Shown piece by piece: positions 43,581 to 54,080 of a stretch of 64,000 nucleotides of DNA. Below the pieces are notes generated by a model, which worked only from the letters and a program-made list of their open reading frames with translations, did not search any database and had not been told where the DNA came from. Position 1 is the stretch's first letter. The number at the start of each line of letters is the position of its first letter. The DNA is from Xanthostigma xanthostigma (taxonomy: Eukaryota; Arthropoda; Insecta; Raphidioptera; Raphidiidae). The translations under genes and the position numbers were made by a program. Location: positions 18,886,509-18,950,508 of the forward strand of contig OY754475.1 of NCBI GenBank assembly GCA_963575645.1. The letters run 5' to 3'.

Positions 43581-44244
43581 TTATATTATATAGATAGATT
43601 GAATTTCACGCCCTAAAATGGTGGACGATTGCGGAACTTTCTCAAATCTGGCAACTTTAAAAGCGACGAAGTAGTGTGCAAAGTTAATAGAGAATCGCAC
43701 CCCAAAACAGCAATGCAGATGAAAGTAGGAAGGTCGCTGAAGGTCACGAGAGCGTGGGGAAGTAATTTTCTTGTAGATTAAGAACGGTAATAAGCAAAGT
43801 AGGCTCGTGGTGTATAAATTCTCTTTTTCTTCGAAAACATCAACTACGACATTTTCTAATTTCTCTTATTATTTTTAAAATATACATAATTAATAAACTC
43901 CTAATGTATGTCTTTCTGTTCATCTTTCTACGACGAGCCTGCAGGCAGTTTTAAAACAACAAAAACATTTCCAAACTAGAAATTTTAAACTCCAAAATGC
44001 TATTTTTCCCTGATACTTTGTAAAATTCCCTGATATTAATTCCAGGTTGCATTGAATTCCCTGATATTTCCAGGTCTGTGGCCACCGCGTAAACGGAGCC
44101 GGATTTTCGATTTCTTCCCGGGGACAGAAATTATGTAAAAAGAAACAACCGTTTGCCCATTTATCCTTGAGGAAAATAACTAGTTCCAGGTGTCCTATAG
44201 ATTGCACGTCAGAGTCAAAATTTCGTTAGGGATTTATTTGTATA
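43581..44244. other. No gene; TTCCCTGATATT repeat cluster
   Basis: 43985-44090 contains four copies of a TCCCTGATA core around CCAGGTTGCATTGAATT and GGTCTGTGGCCACCGCG. This looks like the end of a DNA transposon with subterminal repeats; the second end was not found. The minus-strand frame 43920-44207 overlaps it and is not recognised. Confidence 0.4.
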
Positions 44245-44300
44245 CTAGCCGCTCCCCGCGACTCCGCCCGCGATTGAGCTTAAAAACGACAGCTACAACA
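44245..44300 (-). mobile_element. Helitron-like 3'-end fragment
   Basis: CTAGCCGCTCCCCGCGACTC then CGCCCGCG resembles insect Helitron termini of another subfamily. The rest of the element is not recognisable. Confidence 0.4.
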
Positions 44301-45264
44301 GCAGTGGAGCCTTCTACCGTATTGCAGTAACACATTAAAAACAGTAGAAGAGCCTTCGGCTCTACCGTATTTTACAATATATCTTATCCATTCCCGTACT
44401 TGTATACGATATGCGTATAGCGCAACGTTTCGTTTCATTTTCAATTTATTGAATCGATTTTACAGTACCGCGCCAAAAAAAATGTATATTGGAGGTTATG
44501 TTTTCGGTATAGTCGAGTATAAAAGTTCATGAGCGGAAACAAAGTGATTCTTGTGGTACGTAAAATGTCAGAATGTCCATAAATATAACAATCACGTCTA
44601 AAAACAGACGGTGGCGAAAAAAAAAATAGACGATATATTTATATTATCAAAGGTAGTACGATGTGCGCTTGCGCACCACGTGGGTCTTTTGCTCATCACT
44701 TGCGCGCGCAAGTCCGATAATGCAACAGGCTGCCGTAACAAAGTGGAAACTATAAGCAAGCGAATCAATACACGGCCGTTTTCCCAGACGGTTTAATGTT
44801 AAGTAGGATGCACAATAAGCGCGATGGTAACGTTAAAGTCGTACAGGGGAATCACAGTTACTGGTCACGCTTTTTAATATCACAGTATAGCTAGCGCGCC
44901 CCGAAACAGGGGCGTAGCGTGAATTAATCTAGATGTGGGCGAAGTCGCATCAGCGAGGCCCTTTTTTCAGTAGGGACCTCATATACTTTTATTGTATACT
45001 GAGCATAGGAATAAAATCGCAGTCGAACTATTAAGGTGCAAACATATACTTCTGTCTTTTTTTACGCCGTAAGCATTGGCGTATCCAGGAGGGCAAAACA
45101 AACTACATCAAGAATTAAATGTAGAATACATCGAATCTTTCATAAAGTACTTAACTCAGAAGTTTTTCACGAAAATAGAACTATCCGAAAACACTTTGAT
45201 ATCATCAATAGGGAATTACCAAAACAATAGTAAATATAAACACAAAATGATCAAACATAATATA
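44301..45264. other. No gene recognised
   Basis: Unassigned except for the inverted copy (44994-45032) of the phrase at 39252. Short + strand frames have no recognisable domains. Confidence 0.4.
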
Positions 45265-45736
45265 CAGTGGTACCTCGACATACGAGTGCCCCAACATACG
45301 AGTTTTTCGAGATACGAGCCGGCGAGCGAGTGATTTTTTACTTTGAGTTACGAGCGAAATTCGAGATACGAGTTCGGTTTAGCAGGTTTAATGACACTTG
45401 CCTAACTCATTTCCGGAACATTCTGAGAGGGAGGAAGAAACAAACCTCCTTGGACGTGTTTTTTTCCTAAACGGCCTACAGGTGAAAGCGAGAAAAATGT
45501 AGCGAAAAAGGCAAAGACCAGTGAGGATATCTAATTTATTTCTTTACATTCTCTTTTTTGTTTTTGTACAATAAATATTTGTCAATAATAAATACGTGGG
45601 GTGACATTTTGGGGGTTGGAACGGATTAATGGTAGTTCAATTGTTTTGTATGGGGAAATTTGCTTCGAGATACGAGTAATTCAAGATACGAGCAAGGTTG
45701 CGGAACGAATTAAACTCGTATGTCGAGGTACCACTG
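45265..45736. mobile_element. pogo/Tigger-type MITE
   Basis: A perfect 23-bp terminal inverted repeat begins CAGTGGTACCTCGACATACG. TA flanks both ends (..TATA and TATA..), the target duplication of the Tc1/mariner superfamily. CAGTGGTACCTCG is the recognised terminus of pogo/Tigger-like elements. The interior repeats GAGATACGAG words. Overlapping frames inside are shadows. Confidence 0.85.
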
Positions 45737-46227
45737 TATATTATAAGAAAACATCTGGAATAGTCACCTGCTATATGAAAGCTGATAAGATAAGGATGGC
45801 CCACTCTACAGATGCATTCCTAGTACAAACTTACGCCACAATTTTAGGAATAGGTTTTTTTAAATGTTTTTTTGCCTAATATTATTTAAAATTCAAAATT
45901 CTTAAAAGATAGTGAGGAACAAAATAATAGCAAGAGAGAAAAAGTAGTAATAGACGCTTAATAGCTACCCCATCAACGTGCACAACAAAATAATGAACAT
46001 AATATATTCGAGGGGTTGTATATTGCAACAGTCGATGACGTTAGAAGCTAGAAAGAGATAGAGTTCTATCTGCACGTGAGCATACCTTCCTTAAAGTCTG
46101 AAGAGAAATTCCGTGTTTTTGCGATATAACTCTGTTATAATATCATTTATTGTATCAAAACGCTCTCTAGACATGATTATGCATCAGCTATAACGCATCA
46201 TATTAGTTTGACGTACAGAAATGCCTA
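45737..46227. other. No gene recognised
   Basis: Unassigned AT-rich sequence. Confidence 0.4.
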
Positions 46228-46316
46228 GTGTCTTATAATAAGACACCAAATCTGAGTTGAAACTTGAACGTCGTTCGCCCACACTAAAATAAGATGCTTA
46301 TTTTAGTGTGGGCGAA
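46228..46316. repeat. Two strong hairpins
   Basis: 46228-46246 is GTGTCTTAT-A-ATAAGACAC (9-bp perfect arms). 46274-46316 has perfect 20-bp arms TTCGCCCACACTAAAATAAG around a 3-base ATG loop. They are 27 bases apart. No gene lies nearby to suggest a terminator role. Confidence 0.8.
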
Positions 46317-46623
46317 TGCCTTTTTACTCATTAAAAATAATTACAGACAATCAGTACATAAATACATGATTAGTTCAGACAACGTCACGAAACAATCGTA
46401 AAGCACGCACCTTTGATCTGAGAAGTTTTTTTTTTTTTTTAAACAACAAAAATAAATGGCCCGACAGAACTAGAACTAACTTCCCACGTTTAATGTGGAA
46501 CAGTCCAATTACTGCATACAGATAACTGTCTCAAAGTGACAATCGAAACCTAGAATCAATTCGTTCGAGAGTTGAAATATCCTATTAATATCATTACGAG
46601 GGAATCATTTCGAATGTTATCAT

Positions 46624-46938
46624 TAGTGTCCGATCAAAGTTTCGGCTTCGGCCACCTTCGGCGAGACCTTCAGCTTTGGTCAAAATGGGCCGAAGTTTTG
46701 GCTGAAGCCGAAGGTTTCTAACAAGCGCCGAAATTGAACGAACTGTTACGAATGAGCGAGAGCGCGATGGATATATTACCTTTTTATATTATATAGTCCA
46801 TGTAAAAGCTGCAGCCAATTTAAATGGATTTTTTAGGGTTTTTAAGTCTTCGGCTTCAGCCGAAGATTGTAGCGATAGCCGATTAATCAGCTTCGGCTTC
46901 GCCTTCGGCCAGGAATAGACCTTCGGTGGGACACTATA
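46624..46938. mobile_element. hAT-like element with TTCGGC words
   Basis: Ends TAGTGTCCGATC and GGTGGGACACTATA. The flanks GTTATCAT / GTTATCGT match at 7 of 8. The interior is dense in CTTCGGCTTCGGCC and its complement. A related fragment is at 16855. Confidence 0.6.
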
Positions 46939-47177
46939 GTTATCGTTCGATTATCAAAATCATTCATTTACCAACCGTTTAATTATTAAAATCAATGATT
47001 AATCCCAACTCTACTCCCCGATCGGGACCAGTGTAGGCATTCGCTACGGACGATATCGAAACACAAAATCAGTTTGGATCGGGAGAAATATAGATCCAAT
47101 CTAGGTGCAGTATGAGGCAGAAAATTATCGTAAAAAGACACATAGCGGGCTCTGCATATTGGATTGGGTTTATGGTA

Positions 47178-47763
47178 TAGTAATGTGTCGCTCCTGAGCG
47201 AGTCGTTCATAATGAACTACTCCCTTCTCGGAGCGGAGCGAGTCGCTCTTTTTTTTGTGAATGACTCACTCCGAACGCCATTGCTCTGTGCTGAGCTGTT
47301 CTGTGCAACATTTACAGAGCGCACACAGCACAGACCACAGAGGCACTAGTGAATTTTGCACGTACGGAGTTATCTTTGCTGAGTCGTTTAATGTTGAATG
47401 ACACACTGTTTACAGTGACTTAAACCATTCACATTGACGTCGTTGACAAAGATATAATATTGTAACAATAAACGTTATTATTGTTCAGCTTTTATTATAC
47501 TTTATAGTTTTATCCCAAATGCGAATAATATACGACCAGAATCATATTAAAATGAGCTCAGAGCTGAGTGTGTGTATTGTGCTGTGCAATGCTACGTAAC
47601 TCCTGAGCATGTATGATGACAGTTCACACCTCTGCAGTCTACACTCTTGTGTAGTGCGTACTGTCTAGTGTCGCTCCTTTGAACAACTCGCTCTGAGCGA
47701 CTCTTTAGTGAGCGGATCGCACGGAGCTAGCTCCCAATAAAGAGTCATGCGGACACATCACTA
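47178..47763. mobile_element. hAT-like element with GAGCGA words
   Basis: Ends TAGTAATGTGTCGCTC and GAGTCATGCGGACACATCACTA, inverted at TAGTRATGTGTC. The interior repeats GAGCGAGTCGCTC / GAGCGACTC words near both ends. A clean target duplication was not identified. Frames on both strands across the left end are shadows. Confidence 0.6.
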
Positions 47764-48011
47764 GTAGACACACGGTACATAAGCGCGAAAGACCTCCCAA
47801 TTGGGGGTATAATCGACAAGCTGTCTGTCTGCCATAGTTGTTAACACCTCATCACATACGCTTTGTACGAAATCACGTTAACTGATAGAAAGGAAAATGC
47901 AAAACGTTTCACTGCACACTGCGGTAACGCGAGTGTCATTTGGGCAAACCATGTATCTATCTATAATGTTACTATAATGGCACTTTCCTTCTTTACACAA
48001 TGCATTCAGTC

Positions 48012-48540
48012 TAGAGATGAGATAAACGTGTCTTTTTAGTGATCTGCATCTTTGCATCTGGATCCCATATGTGAGCCGGCTCCCTGAACCGGTTCAAAAA
48101 GAGCCGAGTTCTGAATAATATGTTATTCGAGTCGACTGAGCCACTGAGTTAGTTGAGTCAATCATATCACGTAATATTATGCCAGTGACTGACTCACATA
48201 TTATAAGACGGGGTTTTACAGGTTGCTACTTGGTATGTTACAGAAAGCATATTACAATAAAGTAAAACACTGTAATAACTGTACCGCCTGTGCGTAGTGT
48301 GTACACTGTATAGTTGAGTTGATTGTATAATGTATACCTGTATAGAATGCATAGCCAGACATATTATGATGCATGAGTCATTTGAGCTGACAGATACTTA
48401 TTGCTTCTGTGTGTTAAGTGTTTCACTAAGTTATGTGGATCCATTGAGCCGTCGGCTCATAAAAAAGTGAGTCGGCTCTCACGGATCTTCTGTCGGAGCC
48501 GGCTCTTTGAACCGGTTCAGATCTGAGTTACCCAACTCTA
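48012..48540. mobile_element. hAT-type element, perfect TSD, GAGCCGGCTC words
   Basis: Ends TAGAGATGAGATAA and TTACCCAACTCTA. The flanking 8-bp duplication ATTCAGTC is perfect (48004-48011, 48541-48548). GAGCCGGCTC, AACCGGTT and related words occur at both ends. No coding. Confidence 0.9.
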
Positions 48541-48741
48541 ATTCAGTCTGTAAAAAACAATTTGCGGGGCTGTCACTAAGATTGTAGGCATGTTGATTCA
48601 CCCTAAAATAAATCGGCCTCCGGATCGATTCGAATCGAACGCACTAAAATAGATTCTCGATTCAATTGATCGTTAGTTGATTTTGACTTGAAAACGTCTA
48701 TTAAGAGTGTTACTAAATAGCTACCCTTAGATTTCAATTTA

Positions 48742-49353
48742 TCTAATATATAAAATTCTCGTGTCACAGTTTTTGTTGCCATACTCCTCCGAAACGGCTT
48801 GACCGATTTTGATGAAATTTTTTGTGCTTATCCGGTATCTATGAGAATCGGCCAACATCTATTTTTCATCCCCCTAAATGTTAGGGGTAGTCCACCCCTA
48901 AATTTTTTTTTTATTTTTTAGACAAAATTTTTAATTTCTATTTTTTTATGATACAACATACAAAAATACATACAATCCTCAATTTTCACCCTTCTACGAT
49001 CAACCCTTATTTTTTAATAGCCATTTTAGTAATTTAATCATTTTTCCTCTCCGGTCGAAAACTGATCAATCGTCATTTAATTAGTTATCCCCGCCAGATG
49101 TCTACAGGTGTCACTTCGCCAACATCTATTTTTCATCCCCCTAAATGTTAGGTGTAGTCCACCCCTAAATTTTTTTTCTTCCTTCCCCATTCGTTCTTTT
49201 GCACCGGGCACGACGGCGCAGCCGGAGTGCTCGACATACACACATATACGTCCATGTATATTTTAAAATAAATAAAATAGATAGATAGATGTTCCAATTA
49301 AATTGTTTTATTATTTCACTTTATACGTAGCGAAGCACGTACAGGGCCGCTAG
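48742..49353 (+). mobile_element. Helitron, second subfamily
   Basis: Starts TCTAATATATAAAATTCTCG after an A and ends AGCACGTACAGGGCCGCTAG before a T. The interior has CCGAAACGGCTTGACCGATT and AAATGTTAGGGGTAGTCCAC, the latter duplicated at about 49142. Only the end motifs resemble the tRNA-bearing subfamily. Confidence 0.8.
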
Positions 49354-49735
49354 TACTAATATATAAAGCTGAAGAGTTTGTTTGCTTGTTTGTTTGAACG
49401 CGCTAATCTCAGTAACTACTGGTTCAAATTGAAAAAATGTTTTTTTGTTGGATAGCCCATTTATCGAGCAAGGCTATAGGCTATATAATATCACGCTACG
49501 ACCATTAGGAGCGGAGCATCAATGAAAAATGTTGCAAAATGTATCTCAAAAATAAGCTTCTATTCAGGTGAAATGCACTAACTAAATATACTCATATTAG
49601 CGTTGTGACTACACAACGTCGGATGGCTCAATCGGTAGAGCATGCGACTGTCAATGTTCGAGGTTCGAGCCCCACGTTGGGCGAATATATTTTAATTTGT
49701 TTTTATTTTCCACATTGCTTCCTTCTACACTCCAG
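49354..49735 (+). mobile_element. Helitron carrying a tRNA-like gene, copy 4, 3' truncated
   Basis: Begins TACTAATATATAAAGCTGAA directly at the CTAG end of the preceding Helitron. It runs through the tRNA segment but stops near CACATTGCTTCCTTCTACA, without the hairpin or CTAG end. Confidence 0.7.
49618..49683 (+). pseudogene. tRNA-like gene in Helitron copy 4
   Basis: GTCGGATGGCTCAATCGGTA opens it. The T arm GAGGTTCGAGCCCCACGTTG is intact. The anticodon loop CTGTCAA and shortened variable region mark decay. Same position in the Helitron body as the other three. Confidence 0.6.
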
Positions 49736-50192
49736 AGTCTGGGTTCAAGGTCAACCGGGAAAGAGTTGCTACACGCTCGATTTTTCAGAAGCCTATAAGC
49801 TGAACAGTAACGAAAATAAATTAATTTTATATGATTATTGATCAATGTTTACGATGCACCTGTTACTTTTAGAAGTTCAGAGTTTAGTGTTAGTAGCGCT
49901 ATCTGGTATGTAGTTGTAAAAACGGCATTTGCTGTTGTCGACGCAGCTGCGCTCTATCAACTCTAATATCATTGTGCCCACGATAAACTTCCAGTATTCC
50001 ACTAATACGGCTAGCTGACACCACCAATCTGGATTTTATAGATTTTTACGGACAGTCAAGGTTAGTAGATTACAGAGGTTGCCTCTTTCCAATTGACGAA
50101 TCAGCGTAATCTCGAGAATGACGTCAGCTGACGGACCGTTAATATTTTTATCAACCAATAATGCCGATATCAAAAATGTCATTTATATTAAA
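49736..50192. other. No gene recognised
   Basis: Unassigned sequence between Helitron fragments. Confidence 0.4.
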
Positions 50193-50540
50193 CTAGCTTC
50201 CTGGCCCGGTTTCACCTGGGTGCAAAATTGTAAGATTTATTAATACATAGTCTCTTTCTCTCTCTCTCTTTCTGAAAATATTATATTGACCTTCCCATCT
50301 ACACAGCAGAACTATTGAACTGATCGTCACATTTTTTTAATGGAGATTTTCATATTAAAATACCATTCAAATTTCCGACTTTTCCGGTGAAATTTCCAAA
50401 AATTTTCTTTCATACAAACCTTGTCCTGATAATCAGGAACACAACAAAAACAAATCAACCAAATCGGTCGAGCCGTTTTCAAGTGATGATCTTTCATATA
50501 GATTTTTATTATTTTGATTTCTTTGACATTTGTTAAACAA
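50193..50540. repeat. Helitron end fragment and an insect repeat 3' end
   Basis: 50193-50225 (CTAGCTTCCTGGCCCGGTTT then CACCTGGGTG) is a minus-strand Helitron terminus. 50395-50500 (CCTTGTCCTGATAATCAGGA, then CGGTCGAGCCGTTTTCAAGT) resembles a widespread insect repeat end. A CT microsatellite lies at 50251-50272. Confidence 0.45.
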
Positions 50541-50749
50541 CAGCCGTTGCCACACAATCAATTAACAAGTCCGCCGGGTGACGTCATCCCCCCACTGTTA
50601 TTCAACAAATCGAAGTAACCTCCGTAAGGCACTAACCTTAAAATATTTTACAATTATTATTTTATAACGCAGTTACAAATTTTAGAACAAAGCATATAGT
50701 TATAATATAGGAATAATATTTAATATAAAATTACAATAGAAGTAAAGTT

Positions 50750-50926
50750 TGGGTGTAGGAGGTTAATCTCAGAAACTACTCATCCGATTTCAATTTTTTT
50801 TTCATTAATAGGTATTTAGAATGTACCTTCAGAATGTATATAGGCTAGCTTTTCGTGGAGACCAATTTTGCAACAAAAAAATGGTGGCAATCTACAAATT
50901 CAGACAAAGCCGGACCGGAGCGCTAG
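50750..50926 (+). mobile_element. Short Helitron-like element
   Basis: GTGTAGGAGGTTAATCTCAG to GCCGGACCGGAGCGCTAG before a T. Same family as the minus-strand element at 13355-13577 (shared AATGTACCTTCAGAATG / TCCATCCTGAAGG region). Confidence 0.6.
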
Positions 50927-51114
50927 TGTTCATAAAATAAGATTGCAATCAAAACTTTTAATGCGCCCCGACGCCAGAGACATAACCCATTACAAAAATC
51001 TTGAACATTGCAATTGTTGGTAGCGAATCACATTTAGGCACTTACGTTCCAAAAAATATTTTCTTTTAAACTAAAGATTCTGAAACAGCAATAGAGATGC
51101 CGAATCATTTTTAT

Positions 51115-52007
51115 TAGTGTTGGGCGATTATAAGTGATATAATCGAAATATTTCGATTATGGCCGAATAATCGATCATTCGATTATGGCAACCGAGATAT
51201 CATTCGCTTGAATCGATTATGAAATACGAAATGAATATTCAATCCCGACACAGTACTATTATAATATTATATCGATATTATATCATTCGGTATCTGCATC
51301 TACATGCACTGGGATGGGAAGGCTTTGCTAGCACTGGAGAGTGGGGGTGTTTCGATTGTACATACTTTGTAGTTTGTTGGATCATTCATATTTCATAAAT
51401 CATAATCGATTCAAACGAATGATATCTCGGTTGCCATACCGAGATATCATTCGCTTGAATCGATTATGAAATATGAAATGAATACTAATCCCGACACAGT
51501 ACTATTGCTATGTCGACTGTCGATTATAATATGATATATTGATATATCATTCGGTTACTGCATTAAATTTCAATTTTAATGTTTAAATCATAAATTGACG
51601 ATGTATCCATCTAGGGATTAAAAATATATTTCTATTTCTATTCGATCATATCAGTGATTCCATTATTAATATTGTGTTATATTAACAAATCGAAATTGCA
51701 AAGTTAGCACATAATTCATAATCGATGTTTTGAATGATCATTCGCTTACACTGTAAAAGTATATAAAACGAAATTATAAACTGCCAGGTTTGCGCATCAT
51801 TCATAATCGATAATTCGAATGATCATTCGATTTATCATTCATAATCGATAATTCGAATGATCATTCGATTTATCATTCATAATCGATAATTCGAATGATC
51901 ATTCGATTTATCATTCATAATCGATAATTCGAATGATCATTCGATTATAAAAACCGATTATTTCGATTCATTCGATTATTGAAATGTATTGATTATGCCC
52001 AACACTA
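51115..52007. mobile_element. hAT-type element, perfect TSD, ATCGAT/ATTCGAAT words
   Basis: Ends TAGTGTTGGGCGAT and TTATGCCCAACACTA. A perfect 8-bp duplication ATTTTTAT flanks it (51107-51114, 52008-52015). The 893-bp interior is filled with ATTCGAAT, ATCGAT and GATCATTCG words and contains a 38-bp tandem array. No coding. Confidence 0.9.
51797..51948. repeat. Four exact or near-exact 38-bp tandem units
   Basis: The unit TCATTCATAATCGATAATTC plus GAATGATCATTCGATTTA repeats at 51797, 51835, 51873 and 51911. Each unit is itself largely palindromic. It lies inside the hAT-type element near its right end. Confidence 0.9.
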
Positions 52008-52059
52008 ATTTTTATCGACATTTAATGTTTTAATAAAGAAGAATGCATATAGTTGTCAG

Positions 52060-52899
52060 TAGTGATGGGGTACTCGAGTACAAGAATCGATTCAGTACTC
52101 GATTCTTCAAAGTACTCGCTGTACTCGAGTACTTGTAACTGGTATTCGAATACTGGAGACCGAGTACAGGAATCGAATTCTTCCTACAGTTGATGCGTTT
52201 TTGTACCTGCGTGAATCGACACTGGTATTCGAATACACAGTACACACTGCAGTTAGCAGTGCACTGTGCAGAGATTGAATTCTTTTTACAGTCAATGCGA
52301 TTCTGTACCTGCACGGCGTGTACTCGAATACCGAATACAACCTATACCTATTTATATTAGGCGTTTTGTCAACATTAATATAAACGTTAAGTTATAAACG
52401 CCACCTACTTACATAATGAAAAGGGGCACCTACTTACTTATTTCGATTTAAATATTTTTATTAGGGTAACTGAAAACATTACTTACAATTATTTATTAAA
52501 AAATCCAAAAATAAATAAACTTTAAAAAAAATAAAAATCAATAAACTCTTCTTTTGACATATAAACAAATTAACATTTAGATTAAAAAAAATAAAATATA
52601 TATAGTAAGTTTAACGACAATAAGTATTGAAAAATATTAACATAACTAAATTTTTCGGTTATAACAATTTAACATGCATAAAAATTGCACGGCCAATCAT
52701 CATTCAGTATTCAGTGTTTCCAGCACAAGCTAATGTGCGATCCAACGGTATTCGATTGGCATCGATTCTAAGCTGCTGACAGACTATCAACTGCATGCAA
52801 TGAGAAGAAGTACTCGGTACTCGGATAAGTATTCGATTCTTAAAAGTATTCGAGTACCGAGTACTCGATTCTCAAAAAAGACGATTCTCCCCAACACTA
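52060..52899. mobile_element. hAT-type element, perfect TSD, GTACTCGAGTAC words
   Basis: Ends TAGTGATGGGG and CCCCAACACTA. A perfect 8-bp duplication GTTGTCAG flanks it (52052-52059, 52900-52907). Both ends carry GTACTCGAGTAC and GAATCGATTC words. The centre is plain AT-rich sequence. Minus-strand frames (52030-52340) are shadows. Confidence 0.9.
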
Positions 52900-52907
52900 G
52901 TTGTCAG

Positions 52908-54080
52908 GCATCTATATATTATAATCTACAATAGGTATAAAATTAACAATAAAGAAGAATTTAATACATAATAATTTTCTCGCATAAATAAAACGCCATT
53001 TTAATGTGCAAAATTGTTCAGTTTGTTGACATACACATAAAATAAATGTCGTCCGTTAAACATAATAATTAATTGATTTTTTTACGACATCCATATAAAA
53101 AACTCTCTTAAAATTATATATTGAAAGTACATTATTAATGTGGTAGGTTTATATAAGTTTCTAAATTCTAACGCTGTGCAAAGCGTGCTTTCTATAAAAT
53201 AGTTGCTTTTCATCCCTGTATAGCGGTAGTAAAATGACCTATTTCCTAGTAGTGCGTAAAGTAAAACAAAAGAAATGCCACACAAGGTCGTACTACCAAT
53301 TCCATAGTAAAAGTAGAAAAAACTAACAACTGGCAGTGAACTTACTCAAAGTAGAATTGCCAAATTTCTTTTAAATTGTGATAAAATCAACTATTTTATA
53401 GGTGACACGTGCAAAAAATACTACCTATAGGCTATAGGTCTCTCGTGTGTGATGATATTATGGCTCATGTGACCGTTAAAACTTGCTGTCTCTCGATTTT
53501 AACATAATGTCACACTCTCCATAATATCCATTTCACCCTGCCCTAAAAACCTAACGTACTATTAACAAAATTGATAAAATCGGTTAAATTGTTCTCCAGA
53601 TATATACACGGCCATCAACTCTCGAGTGAATTTTGCTCTCACTGTTTCGATTGTCTGTCTTGAGAGAATCACCTGCGTACAGTGATTTATACTTTTATAG
53701 AACAGACGCAAGTAATTGTATTCAATACTCTGCAATGCATTAAAATGATTTAAGGGTGGTTAGGTACTATGCGAGTAAAAACATAATTCATTCGGTCTGT
53801 CTATGCATTCGATATATTATTATAACGAATGAATTTAGCTCTCGTTTTCGATGACGCAGTGTTTTTAAAAGTAAAGAAAGAGTGTAATAATGATTTACTA
53901 GAGATTGTATTGCAAGTAGTAACTCATTATTTTTTTAGGGGATTATTTATGGATATTTCAACTTGTAGCTCTGGGGGGGGGGGAGATTTTTAGGAGTTGG
54001 CAACCATGACTCGAAATATCCCAACTCTAGTAGTGACTTGTTTTGAGAGTATTTTGTGTATAAATTTTAAAATTCACATC
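52908..54080. other. Upstream region of ZNF5, no gene recognised
   Basis: Unassigned AT-rich sequence. The last bases before the ZNF5 ATG, AAAATTCACATC, are identical to those before ZNF6. A run of ten G lies near 53973. Confidence 0.45.

Noticed and set aside
51797..51948. CRISPR-like array
   Set aside because: Units are directly abutting without unique spacers and lie inside a transposon in a eukaryotic genome.
53997..54080. Upstream in-frame ATG for ZNF5 (also 39358 for ZNF4 and 59649 for ZNF6)
   Set aside because: The extensions share nothing with each other, while the later ATG gives a 50-codon first exon in all six genes and a conserved CACATC context in ZNF5 and ZNF6.
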